Below the pieces are notes generated by a model that saw only the letters and a list, made by a program, of their open reading frames with translations, ran no database searches and was not told where the DNA came from. Of a stretch of DNA of 64,000 nt, positions 25,619 through 35,700 are shown one piece after another. Position numbers and translations under genes: made by a program. Where the stretch lies: the NCBI GenBank assembly GCA_016200225.1, contig JACQFD010000021.1, positions 310,001 through 374,000 on the forward strand. The letters are read 5' to 3'. Positions within the stretch are counted from its first letter, which is position 1, and each line of letters opens with the position of its first letter. The stretch comes from Planctomycetota bacterium (GTDB lineage Bacteria > Planctomycetota > UBA1135 > JACQFD01).

Positions 25619-27900
25619 TGCGTGTCGCGAAAGGCGCCGCCGCGGTCGGTTTTATTATATTAGCTCTGGCGGCATCGTGCGCGTCGCCGGCGCGCGGCAC
25701 TGCGAATTGTCCGCTCGCCGTCTCCGACCTCCCCGGCCCGGCGCCGATGAAACTCGCGGCGCCGATTTTGCGATGGGACGAGGGATTGCCGCTCGGCAAC
25801 GGACTCCTCGGATCGCTCGTGTGGGGCGGTGGGAATATTGTTAGATTCTCGCTCGATCGCGGCGATCTCTGGGATTTGCGGACGCCGGAAATGTTGCAAC
25901 GGCCCGATTGGAATTATGCAACGATGCAACGGCTTGTCGCGGCGCGCGATCAGAATCGGCTCGTCGAAATGTATGATGCGCCCTACGATCAAATTCCATA
26001 TCCTACAAAACTCCCGGCGGGGCGGATTGAATTAACATTTCCCGAGCATTCAGCGTCGTCCGCGTTCGAACTCGATTTGTCGCGCGCGCTGGCGAGCGTC
26101 AAACTGGACGCCGGCGGCGTCGAGGCGTTCGTCGCCGCCGATCGCTCGATTATTATGATTCGCGTCCGCGGTCCCCGTCCGTCGCTCGCGCTCGTCACGC
26201 CCGCGGCCCTCCGCGCGCTCGGTTGCGCGCCCGCCGAATCGGGAGAACGCGGCGGTTATCGTTATTATTTACAAAAAGCACCGATGGATCTGACGTACGC
26301 GGCGGTCGTCGGCGAAAAACGCGAATCGAACATATCGATTTTCGCGATCTCGGTTGCGTCGACCGCCGACGGCGCCGATCCGCTCGCCATCGGCGTCGAC
26401 CGCGCTCGCGCAGCGCTCGACGCCGGATTTGATAATATTCGAATCGCGCACGAGGCGTGGTGGCGGGACTTCTGGAACATTTCCCGCGTACGCGTCCCCG
26501 ATGCCGCGATCCAGGGCCAGTATGATATTACCAAATATTATTACGGATCCGCGTCGCGCACCGGCGCGCCCCCGATGCCGCTGCAGGGAGTCTGGACGGC
26601 CGACGATGGAAATCTTCCGCCGTGGAAGGGCGATTATCATAATGATTTGAACACGCAGATGACGTATCTCGCGTATCATACCGCCGGATTGATCGACGCC
26701 GGGCGCGCGTTCGTTGAATTTAATTATCGCTTGCTGCCGCGGTTTCGGCAGTTCGCGAGGGAATTTTATCAAGTGTCCGGCGCCGTCGTGCCCGGCGTCA
26801 TGACGCTCGACGGCAAACCGATGGGAGGCTGGGGACAATACTCACTTTCGCCCGTGCAGGGCGCGTGGATCGCGCAGACGTTTTATTTACATTGGAAATA
26901 TACCAACGATCGGCGCTTTCTCGAAGAACGCGCGTGGCCTTTTTGCGAACAAATCGGAGTCGCCCTCGAATCGCTCTTGAGGCCCGGCGCGGACGGCCGG
27001 ATGCATCTGCCGCTCTCGAGTTCGCCTGAGATATTCGACAATTCAATGCGCGCATGGCTTCCGCCGGAATCGAACTACGATCTCGCTTTGTTAAGATTTA
27101 TATTCAGCGCTCTCGCGGAAATGGCGGAGGCGCGCGGGGACGCTTCCGCGTCGCGGTGGTCCGCCGATCTCGACCGGCTCGGCGAGTTTATCGTTCGCGA
27201 CAAGACGGGCTCGCTCGCGATCGCGCGAAATCTTTATTTTGACGAATCGCACCGGCACTTTTCGCATGCACTCGCGATCTATCCATTGCAAATATTAACG
27301 ATCGACGGTCCGCGGAGCGCAATCGTTCGCGCGACGATCGACGAAATCGCGGCGCACGGCACGGATTGGTGGTGCGGTTACAGTTTTTCCTGGATGGCCT
27401 GCATGGCCGCCTCGGCCGGCGAGGGCGGGCGCGCGATCGATTATTTACAACAATTCGTCCGGGCATTCGTCGGGCGCAACGGTTTTCATTTAAATGGCGA
27501 CCAATCCGGAAAAGGATTGTCAAAATTTACTTATCGGCCATTCACGCTCGAGGGTAATTTCCTCGCGGAGCAGGCCGTGCACGAAATGTTGATACAAAGC
27601 AACGGGGGCGTCCTCCGCATTTTTCCCGCGGCGCCCGACGCGTGGCCGGATGCGGAGTTTCGCGATCTGCGCGCGGAGGGCGGCTGGACGGTTTCGGCGG
27701 CGCGCGCGCGGGGCGCGGCGCGAATGATTACAGTTCGACCGAATTCCACGAATCGAATATTACGAATGCGCGACCCGTTCGCGGGGCGCGGTCATTGGAA
27801 TATTCCGCCGAAACTAAACAATGGTCTTCTTGAATTCGACATTCCGCAGGGGGAATTTCTTTCCGGCGAGGCCGCGTCCGCGGATTCCGGATCTCGCTGA
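25618..27900 (+). CDS. exported GH95 alpha-L-fucosidase/L-galactosidase family enzyme
   Basis: A 760-residue enzyme with a lipoprotein-type signal (LALAASCASP). The N-terminal domain carries WDEGLPLGNGLLGSLVWGG and FSLDRGDLWD, characteristic of GH95; the (alpha/alpha)6 barrel shows PMPLQGVWTADDGNLPPWKGDYHNDLNTQMTY-like features in the 320-360 region, LSPVQGAWIAQTFYLHWKYT, and SSSPEIFDNS; the C-terminal part has GNFLAEQAVHEMLIQS. It is an inverting alpha-1,2-L-fucosidase or related L-galactosidase acting outside the cytoplasm. It is the last gene of the plus-strand operon and ends nine bases from a convergent gene. Confidence 0.88.
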   Translation: MRVAKGAAAVGFIILALAASCASPARGTANCPLAVSDLPGPAPMKLAAPILRWDEGLPLGNGLLGSLVWGGGNIVRFSLDRGDLWDLRTPEMLQRPDWNYATMQRLVAARDQNRLVEMYDAPYDQIPYPTKLPAGRIELTFPEHSASSAFELDLSRALASVKLDAGGVEAFVAADRSIIMIRVRGPRPSLALVTPAALRALGCAPAESGERGGYRYYLQKAPMDLTYAAVVGEKRESNISIFAISVASTADGADPLAIGVDRARAALDAGFDNIRIAHEAWWRDFWNISRVRVPDAAIQGQYDITKYYYGSASRTGAPPMPLQGVWTADDGNLPPWKGDYHNDLNTQMTYLAYHTAGLIDAGRAFVEFNYRLLPRFRQFAREFYQVSGAVVPGVMTLDGKPMGGWGQYSLSPVQGAWIAQTFYLHWKYTNDRRFLEERAWPFCEQIGVALESLLRPGADGRMHLPLSSSPEIFDNSMRAWLPPESNYDLALLRFIFSALAEMAEARGDASASRWSADLDRLGEFIVRDKTGSLAIARNLYFDESHRHFSHALAIYPLQILTIDGPRSAIVRATIDEIAAHGTDWWCGYSFSWMACMAASAGEGGRAIDYLQQFVRAFVGRNGFHLNGDQSGKGLSKFTYRPFTLEGNFLAEQAVHEMLIQSNGGVLRIFPAAPDAWPDAEFRDLRAEGGWTVSAARARGAARMITVRPNSTNRILRMRDPFAGRGHWNIPPKLNNGLLEFDIPQGEFLSGEAASADSGSR

Positions 27901-27909
27901 ACGGATTAT

Positions 27910-30105
27910 TTATTTAAGGATGTACCACGCGGCGGAGCCGGCCGAGATCTGTACATTAATTTTTATTTTATAATCCCGGGAAACCGGGACTTTGCTCGCG
28001 CGCCCCGCCGAATCCTCGACGGCGGCCGTTTCCGCGAGTCCAGTATAATAAATAGGAATATCAAGTTCGCGCGATATCTCTTTCGACGTCGGATTGTAAA
28101 TCATCAGCATTCCTCTTTCCGCGATCGCCGGATTCGCGTGCAGGACGTAGTCGAGATCTTGTCCGTCGGCGCGCCGAAGATGAATAATATCCGAATCCAG
28201 AATCGCGCGGTGTTTTTTGTAAAACGCGACCCACGTCTTCACGACGCCTTTGACTTCGTCGTTATCATAAAGTCTCGGACCGCGATAGCAGGCCTGCGCG
28301 CCGAAACCGAAATTATTAGCAAGATGCCGTTCATAATCGATCACGTGCTCCGCGAGCGGCTCGAGCGTCGCCTCCGCTCCCCCGCCGTGGTATTCGACGA
28401 GCGGCACGAACATCCAGCCCATCGACGGAGTTTTCCACCACGTGCCGTCATATAAATTCTGGCGGCCGAGCACCACCTGCCGGTCGCGCGGGAGCGACCA
28501 GTTGTCTTCCCGATATCCCATTCCGGTTTTGTTGCTTCCGTTCAGCATATACCAATCCGGAACATTAAGATAAACGCCCTTTCCGCGGCACCATTTATAA
28601 TAATCCGTGATCGTCCGCCATTGCGTCCATTGCGAATCGTCGAGTCCGCGGTGTCCCGGATGCGTCGTCGACGCGCACACGTCGCCCGGATAACTGCCGT
28701 CGTGTTCGATGACGCCGATGCCCGTTATTTCGACGAATTGATATAATTTGCGAAAATATTCCGCGGACCAGCGGGAACCGAGGCAGGGCGAACTCCCGAA
28801 CATGCCGCCGCCCGGTTTGCCGGTTTTCGGATCGATAATATCTTCTTTTTCCGAAACAGAACGGCTCGCGAGCAGCGAATAACCGCCGATGTCGATGTTT
28901 TTCGATCGTGCATAATCCGCCAGCTCGCGGATTTGTTGTAAATATTTTGGATCCTCGTTTTCGATGTCGAATCCGCTGCCAAAAGTCATAATAACCATTT
29001 CGAATCCGGTTTCGGAGCACTGGTCGATCGCGAGCCGCACGGCCACGGGCTCCGCGGAGCGCACGTGCATGAGGATCGGATTCTCAGTGATCCACGGCGC
29101 GACTGTTCGATACAATTTACGAATTGAAAGGCTCCGGCGCTCGCGATCCGTGGAATCATATAATAACTCGAACGCGCGAATGCTTGTAAACTCGCCGCCC
29201 GGCGCGACGGCCGCCGCGGGCCCGGTCGGCGGCCGCACGATCAGTAAATTCGGCGTTTTTCGTTCATAATGAACCTGCGATTTGTATTGTGGATCGGGAA
29301 CCCACTCGACGCCAACGTTGTTGCTCCGGGGCGACGAGGCGCCGAACATTTCGTCCGTTTCGACATAAATATTCGGATTTTCCCACGGCAGCGTGCGCTC
29401 GACCGAGGACTCGGCCTCCACCGCGGCCAGCTTTTCACAAATCGTCGAATCGATATGAATTTCTCTTTTGGAGAGATTTTTTACAGTTATCCATTTCGAA
29501 ATCGCCGGAATTCCATCGTATATTTCATAATGAACGACGGCCTCGACTTCCAGTCCGGACGCGGCGGGCGGATTATAAACAAACTCGAGACCGGCGCCGC
29601 GCGGCGGCCACGCGCGATTTTCGGAATACCGCGCGCGTTTCCATGCGAATCGCTCGCGCGTTTCGACGGCGCGCACCGCGACGCAACGGAACGCCGCCGG
29701 CCTTGCCGTCATCGCGTCGAGCCACGAATGCAACAGGTAGCCGTGTTCGATCTGCCCGGCGAGTCCGCCGATTTCGTATTCGACGCCATCGATGCCGAGC
29801 ACTGCCTCGGGCTCGACCGCGCGCACCAGCGTTTCGTTAGTATTAAGATTCCGGAAATCGATCGTCGCCGCATTTGGCGACGTCCGAAAAACGCGGCGGA
29901 CGAGGCCGTTCGAAATTGTAACTTCGTTCGACGCGGAATTTATGTAAACGCGCGATTGAATATTACATGATTTGACGAGCCAGTCGCCGTCGAACGCCGC
30001 CGCTTCGCCGCTTCCGCGAAGCGCGTCCGGAATCTCGATCCGCGGCGCCGCCGCGCCGCCCTGGACGAAACCCAGCAGCAGAAGCGCGGGCGCCGCGAAG
30101 TTCAA
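27910..30105 (-). CDS. exported GH-D/GH36-like TIM-barrel glycosidase, family uncertain
   Basis: A 731-residue protein starting at TTG, the only start available between an in-frame stop and the signal peptide. An N-terminal beta-supersandwich (about residues 40-330) is followed by a TIM barrel with FEMVIMTFGSGFDIENEDP, IGVIEHDGSYPGDVC, GVYLNVPDWYMLNGSNKTGM and YHGGGAEATLEPL, and a short C-terminal beta domain. The layout is that of the alpha-galactosidase clan (GH27/GH36 and unclassified relatives). The aspartate in EHDGSYPGD or in VPDWYMLNG is a candidate catalytic residue, but I cannot fix the family or linkage. It is the last gene of the minus-strand run, converging on the GH95 gene. Confidence 0.7.
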   Translation of the reverse strand: MNFAAPALLLLGFVQGGAAAPRIEIPDALRGSGEAAAFDGDWLVKSCNIQSRVYINSASNEVTISNGLVRRVFRTSPNAATIDFRNLNTNETLVRAVEPEAVLGIDGVEYEIGGLAGQIEHGYLLHSWLDAMTARPAAFRCVAVRAVETRERFAWKRARYSENRAWPPRGAGLEFVYNPPAASGLEVEAVVHYEIYDGIPAISKWITVKNLSKREIHIDSTICEKLAAVEAESSVERTLPWENPNIYVETDEMFGASSPRSNNVGVEWVPDPQYKSQVHYERKTPNLLIVRPPTGPAAAVAPGGEFTSIRAFELLYDSTDRERRSLSIRKLYRTVAPWITENPILMHVRSAEPVAVRLAIDQCSETGFEMVIMTFGSGFDIENEDPKYLQQIRELADYARSKNIDIGGYSLLASRSVSEKEDIIDPKTGKPGGGMFGSSPCLGSRWSAEYFRKLYQFVEITGIGVIEHDGSYPGDVCASTTHPGHRGLDDSQWTQWRTITDYYKWCRGKGVYLNVPDWYMLNGSNKTGMGYREDNWSLPRDRQVVLGRQNLYDGTWWKTPSMGWMFVPLVEYHGGGAEATLEPLAEHVIDYERHLANNFGFGAQACYRGPRLYDNDEVKGVVKTWVAFYKKHRAILDSDIIHLRRADGQDLDYVLHANPAIAERGMLMIYNPTSKEISRELDIPIYYTGLAETAAVEDSAGRASKVPVSRDYKIKINVQISAGSAAWYILK

Positions 30106-30141
30106 CGAACTTTATTAATTTAAACGAAGCGCGGTGTGCGA

Positions 30142-31755
30142 CTAAACGGCCGCGTTCTTTAATGTAAGAATCCTGCACCAGGCGCTTCCGGAACATGCTC
30201 CGCCCGAATTCGCGCTTTCGACGCCGCGCGCGATGGCGTCGAGCCGGCCGGCGCCGCGCGCGTGCGATGAAACAGTTTCGCGCTCGCGAGCGAGTCCGCC
30301 GATACCGCGCATCAGCGCGACCTCCGCGCGCGGCGAAAGGCGCGGATACAAGATCGCCTCCGTTTCGCTCGCGGGACGCGCGTTTTTGATACATTCCTCG
30401 ACTTCAGGAATCGGCACGCGCGTCGCGACAATACAAATCCGCTCCTCGCCGCCGCCGTCGGAATTGACCGTCCAGGACATCGCCGAACGCGCGCGGCGCC
30501 CCGGAAGGCGGTGGCTGCCCGCCGACAGCGGATTGTTAAGATCGAGTCCCTGAATCGGGAATAATAAATAAAATTCGCCCGCGCGGCTTTCGTTAAATAT
30601 ATAAACGGACATCTCTTCGCCCGACGCGATTTCGAGCGACAGGCGGTCGCCGATGCGCACTTCGCCGCCGGATTGCAATCGAACTTCGTCGCCGCCTCTT
30701 TTTACAAAAAGATTCGCGTCGCAGCGAAGCGGCCGCGTCCGCGCCGCGCGCTGCTCGAGATAGTTACGAAGCGCGCCGGCAAATTCGCGCGCGTTCGCGA
30801 ATCGATCGCGCGGACGCCGCGACATGCCTCGCGACACAATTGTACAAAACTCGGAATCCGCGCCTTCGATCGGCCGCGGCGAGCCGCGGAGCACGCGGTC
30901 CTTCAATTCGCCGAACGTCGAAGCGTCGTGCGGAAACCGGCCGGCGACCATCCAATATAATATTACGGATAATGCATACAAATCGGCGCGCGGTCCGACC
31001 GTTTCACCCGGTTCGAGCTGCTCCGGCGCCATCACCGCCGGCGTGCCGCGCGGAATTATGCCCGCCGCCGCCGAATCCAATTGTATAAACCTCGCGAGTC
31101 CGAAATCCAACAATACAATACTTCCATCGCCGCGACGCATCACGTTCGAAGGCTTCAAATCGCCGTGGATTAGCCCCTCGCTGTGAATAGCCTCGAGCGC
31201 GTCGGCGATTTCGGCCCCGACGCGCGCCGCTTCCGCCGCCGCGACCGGACCATTCTTACCGATCCACCGGTCGAGTCCGTCGCCTTCGATCAATTGCATT
31301 TCAACCTGGACCGCGTCCGCGGTTTTCGAAACTCTATAAATCCGCACGACGCCGGGGTGCTCGACTTTCGCGAGCGCCCGGGCTTCTTTTAACAAATTCA
31401 TCGCGTGCGCGTTCGCGAGCGGCACCGTTTTTATTGCAACATCCCTCGCCAGTTCGAGATCGCGCGCGCGGCGCACGCGGCCGAAGGCTCCGGCGCCGAG
31501 TTCTTCCTTGAATTGTAAACGATCGCCTCCGGCGTTGTTTTGTAGTAATCCCGCTTCGAATGGAGACGGGCCTCCATACAAATCGCGGATGGACTCGAGA
31601 ATGCGAAGGCCGTTCCAAGCGCGCGGTTGCCCGGCGCGGCTCTCTTCGAAACGCGTACCTTCGAGAGATTCGCCGTCGAGCAGCGCGAGCACCGCGTCGT
31701 CGAACGAATCTCGATTATTTTTCTTTAGCAATCGATTGGACTTTGCCATTTCCAT
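30142..31755 (-). CDS. Ser/Thr protein kinase with C-terminal DUF4384-like domain
   Basis: A 537-residue cytoplasmic-looking kinase. The catalytic domain (about residues 60-330) shows the glycine loop GAGAFGRVRRA, the lysine in DVAIKTV, the catalytic loop HGDLKPSNVM (HGD instead of HRD), LLDFGLA, and GTPAVMAPEQ. Residues 345-460 resemble DUF4384, with SVYIFNESRAGEFYLLFPI and IVATRVPIPEVEE. No transmembrane segment or extracellular sensor is seen, unlike PknB-type receptors. I chose the ATG at 31755 over an upstream TTG at 31770. It lies downstream of a small exported protein and a CHAT protein. DUF4384, CHAT and kinase domains are known to mix in multidomain bacterial proteins, so the three may act together. 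Confidence 0.9.
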   Translation of the reverse strand: MEMAKSNRLLKKNNRDSFDDAVLALLDGESLEGTRFEESRAGQPRAWNGLRILESIRDLYGGPSPFEAGLLQNNAGGDRLQFKEELGAGAFGRVRRARDLELARDVAIKTVPLANAHAMNLLKEARALAKVEHPGVVRIYRVSKTADAVQVEMQLIEGDGLDRWIGKNGPVAAAEAARVGAEIADALEAIHSEGLIHGDLKPSNVMRRGDGSIVLLDFGLARFIQLDSAAAGIIPRGTPAVMAPEQLEPGETVGPRADLYALSVILYWMVAGRFPHDASTFGELKDRVLRGSPRPIEGADSEFCTIVSRGMSRRPRDRFANAREFAGALRNYLEQRAARTRPLRCDANLFVKRGGDEVRLQSGGEVRIGDRLSLEIASGEEMSVYIFNESRAGEFYLLFPIQGLDLNNPLSAGSHRLPGRRARSAMSWTVNSDGGGEERICIVATRVPIPEVEECIKNARPASETEAILYPRLSPRAEVALMRGIGGLARERETVSSHARGAGRLDAIARGVESANSGGACSGSAWCRILTLKNAAV

Positions 31756-31840
31756 TCCAATAATCGTCAAGGATTCCCGCCGGCCGCGAAACTCGCGTTC
31801 CGCGGCACGGCTGTTTGCTGGTTAATTTAATTATTAATAT

Positions 31841-31874
31841 CCTGTTTCACGGTCTCACCTGCTTCACGGTCTCA
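31841..31874. repeat. 17-base tandem duplication (16 of 17 identical)
   Basis: Two adjacent copies, CCTGTTTCACGGTCTCA and CCTGCTTCACGGTCTCA, occupy 31841-31857 and 31858-31874. The second copy overlaps the stop codon of the 31872-32528 gene. It lies in the gap upstream of the kinase gene and could be a replication-slippage duplication or a protein-binding direct repeat. Confidence 0.8.
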
Positions 31875-32528
31875 GATGCCGCCGTCCGGCGGTCCGGACC
31901 CGTCGCCTCCCGGATCGTCCGGCGGCGGCGGCGCGTCTCCGGGATCGGGAATAGTTATATCGCTCGGAAAATGATTCAGAGCATAACCGGGAGTTATTAC
32001 AATTCCGCTGCAATAGGAGGATTTCATCACGATCGTCCCGAGCGGCGAGTGCACCGAAGGCCCGAATGCTTCGAACCACGGCGCGACGCCTCCGTTTACG
32101 ATCGAGACCATCGGCCCCGTCAGATTCTTAACATGACCGTCGGCCCCCGCCGGCGGCGCGCCCGCCGTATTCATAAATTGAATATTCGCGGAATCCGCTG
32201 AAAATATGAAATATCCCATTTCGCCCCCGTGATAGACGAGCGATTGAATGGAACCGTTCGCGTTGATCATGGCGGCGCCGTAACCCGGCGCGACGTCGGT
32301 GAACGACCCCGACGAGTCCTTCGCCGCAATACTACCAATCCACGGAAGCCAGAATTTATTTGTGAAACCGCCCGTCGCGGCGATCAGTTCCGCGTCGTCG
32401 GCGTTGACAATAACAATTTGGACGTCGTTCGACGTCGCGGCGGGAGGGCTCACGCCGCCGGTCATGAATATCAAGAAGGGAAGGAGCGAAGTCAGGGACT
32501 TCAAGGAGATCATGTTCATGAACGTCAT
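31872..32528 (-). CDS. small exported protein, function unknown
   Basis: A 218-residue protein not recognised as any family. The N-terminus is a signal peptide or anchor (SLTSLLPFLIFMTGG). The middle is beta-rich and low in charge, with VQIVIVNADDAELIAATGG and GEMGYFIFSADSANIQF. The C-terminal 30 residues are an extended Pro/Asp/Gly tail. ATGs three and five codons downstream are possible starts. It lies between the CHAT gene (about 210 bases upstream, with nothing recognisable in that gap) and the kinase gene (116 bases downstream). Codon use resembles its neighbours. It could be an exported partner of the kinase/CHAT pair, but nothing in the sequence proves that. Confidence 0.65.
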   Translation of the reverse strand: MTFMNMISLKSLTSLLPFLIFMTGGVSPPAATSNDVQIVIVNADDAELIAATGGFTNKFWLPWIGSIAAKDSSGSFTDVAPGYGAAMINANGSIQSLVYHGGEMGYFIFSADSANIQFMNTAGAPPAGADGHVKNLTGPMVSIVNGGVAPWFEAFGPSVHSPLGTIVMKSSYCSGIVITPGYALNHFPSDITIPDPGDAPPPPDDPGGDGSGPPDGGI

Positions 32529-32738
32529 CTCAAGGCACCGGTGTTGTTAGTTTGCGATCAATGCTGCAGTAGTTTCGATTTCATACGTCTCGCGAACACA
32601 AACGTAATGGCTAATCGTTAATAATGGACGCACGAAATCGACGAGGGACGCCTCGCGCAATCCGCCGCCGGAGCGGAGGCGTGCGCGCGATGTGTTGAGA
32701 AACGGGGTTCGCTCGGCAAACAAACACCGAATTCCCGA

Positions 32739-35700
32739 TCACTTCGACGTGGGGAATTCGAATCGTGTTTCGCCTGTTCCGACCCACGCGCCCCAAAACC
32801 TCGCGGGTACTCCCCGCCCTCGCAGCCTTAATTTTGCGTTCCAGAGCGCTTCGGAGAGTGGCGCCGACTGCATGAGCGATAAGTAAACATACGCCATGAA
32901 CTCGCACGAAATCGCATCGGGAACGCGCCACAAAGAAGTGATCGACGCGTCGACGCCCGCGGCATGAAGCGCCGCGCGCAGCGACGCGACCGACGGACCG
33001 GCGCCCGCACGCCCGGCGCCCGTTTCGCAGGCCGAGAGCACCGCCAACTCGACTCCCGCGAGCGGAAAAAATGCAAGTTCCTCGGCGGTCACAACGCCCT
33101 GCGGACTTGCGTTGGCCTGCGAAAGCGCGAGGCCGCAAAGCGCCATTGGAGAGAATTGTAACATCAACCGCTCGTTCTCGCGCGGCAGCACACCGGTTTC
33201 GACGGGCGCCTCGGGTTCCGTGCGCGAGTACGCGTGGGTCGCGATATGGATAATCCGCGCGCTCGCGGCCGCTTCGCGAAGCGCATTTTTTGTAACATTT
33301 GCTCCTGAGAGAATCACATCGCCGCCCACGCCGTCCTTTTTGTGCGCATTTTTGTATAAATCGACGATCGTTTCGATTTCGCGAAGCGTGCCCGGCAGCG
33401 CCTCGAACCGCGGCGGTTTGCCGCACGCGCCAAAATCAATATTTCCGGCGCCGACGATTCCGGCGCGCGTTCCGCGGACGCGCGCTCTTGTCTTTAATAA
33501 ACGCGCGACGGACGTTTCATAAACGATACGCGCGCGATCGCCGATCAGGCCTTCGCGGATCGGTAATATATCAAAAGGAACTCCGTGAATCGCGCCGTCG
33601 GGAAGAATGTGGATCGTGCGCGCGTCGCCGAGCGCCCCGAGAAGCGGATCGAGCAACATTTCGCGGAGGCGCCCTCCGGTATCATATAATTTACTTTTCT
33701 CAACCGCGGCCGGACTCGATTCATGTGGACGCAGCGCGCCGAGCCCGCGCTCGGGCCCGTTCGAATCGCCCGAATGCAGCGCTTCGAGCCAGTCCGCGAT
33801 CGCGCGATCGACGGCGTCGCGCGGACCGAGATCGACGCGCGCGAGCGCGTTCCCCGCGCGCGCGACGTGCGCCACGATCCGTCCCTCGCTCACGCCCGCG
33901 CGATTTGCATCATATCGATGATAACTAATCAACGCGGCGTCCGGTTCGAGGGCGGCGGCAAGATGTTTATAATCCATTTCGGGCGGCGGCGGCTGCGCGC
34001 GCGCGAGGCGTTCGCGCAATTCCGATTCCGCGCGGTCGCGCTCCGAAGTGATTCTTAATATTTCATCGGCGTCGAGCGGCGGCGCCATCGGATCCTGCAG
34101 ACGGACGCCGGCCGTCGAAAGCCTCGCGCGCGCCGAGGCGATGCGTTCGCGTAATTGTCGTATCTGCGGATCCGCCGACGGCGTCGAACCGCGCGGATCG
34201 CCGAACGCGCCGAGGAGGCGGCGCGTTTCGATCAATTCGAATATATCCTCCGATAATAAATGAACCGCCGGCCGCGCGAAATCGAGTGTTAATAAAGCGG
34301 ACAAGTCCGCGCCGGCCGCGCGCGCGAGGCATTCGGCCTCGCGCGACGACGTCAGCGCGGCGTGCGCGAATCGCGCGCGGAGGCCCGACGCCAGCGATTG
34401 CAATTGAATTGTAAGATCGGGCCATGCTTCCAATGCCGATAGCGTCGCGCAAAGTTCGCGGCGCGCGCGCGCGACCTCCGGATGGTCGCGCGGCAGCGCG
34501 CGCTCGAGCGCCGACAGCGCCGCCGCCTGCGCCGCGCGAGCTTTATTAAGATTCCCGGAATCGTAATAACAGGCGCCGGCTTCGCGAAGTAATTGTAAAA
34601 AAGGCGCCGCGGGCGCCGACGCGGGAGGGAGCAGCGGCTCCAGTAGCGAAAGCGCCTGGCCGATGCGTCCCCTTCTGCGGAGAATGGAACCGCGGATTTG
34701 TTGTAATAACGCGAACTCCGGATCGTTCGTTTGATAAATTCCGGCGGCCTCGCGGCTCACTTCGTCGATGCAACGTTCCGATAATTCGAGATTCCCGGCT
34801 TCGGCGAGATTGCACGCCAGATGTAATTTTAAACGATAGGCCTCGCGCCCTCCGGCGAGCGGCATGCCGAGAATCGCCGGATAGACTTCCGAAAGCACGG
34901 CGCGCGCGCCGTCCTGATCGCCCGACTCGCAGCGCGCGAGCGAAAGATTCATGCCCGCCCACGCGCGCGACGCGTTGCCGGGCGGCGCGATTTTTTTGTA
35001 TTGTTCATAAACTGTCTCGGCGATGCGCGCCGCCTCGCGCGTTTCGCCGCGGCGCCGCAGCGCGAGCGAAATGTTATGAAGAAAACCGAGCCGGGTCCGT
35101 TCGTTATGATTACGGTCAATCGCGGCGGCTTTATCATAATATTCGAGCGCCGCCCGAAAGTGAGTCTCCGCTTTATCGATATGTCCCTCGAAATCGAAAA
35201 CGGCTCCGAGCGCGTTTTCCGCGAACGCGAGATCGAGCGAACCGGAAGGCAACGAACCGGACGACGCCGCATGCCGGAGTCCCGCGACCGCGTCTTCGAG
35301 AATCGGCAACGCCTCGGCCGCGCGCCGCTGTTCGGCGAGCGCCATGCCGAGGCGAGCTCGCGTCGCGTCGATCAAATCGAGCGGGCGGCGTTCGCGCGAA
35401 TCTAAGAATAATATTTCCTCGCGCAGCACGCGTTCCGCGGCGACGGGATCGCCCGCGAGCGACGACGACCACGCAAAATCGAGCCGCGCGCGGTTTAATT
35501 GTATGATCCGATCCGGATCGTTATTATCAATACCGTCCTGTTTCCAAAGAATGCCGAACGCGGCGCCGCGCGCGGTCGCGGCGATTTCGTGGTCTCCCGC
35601 ACGAGCGGCCGCGTCGCCGAACATTCTTAATAATTCGACGGCGCGCGCGGAGTCGACGCCGGGATTGTTTAATAATCGAAGCGCCTGCGCGAGCCGCGCG

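Noticed and set aside
32611-33426. Long open frame on the minus strand within the C-terminal part of the CHAT gene
   Set aside because: It is Arg-rich and out of frame with the CHAT domain, whose own frame has clear catalytic motifs; it is a GC-rich shadow.
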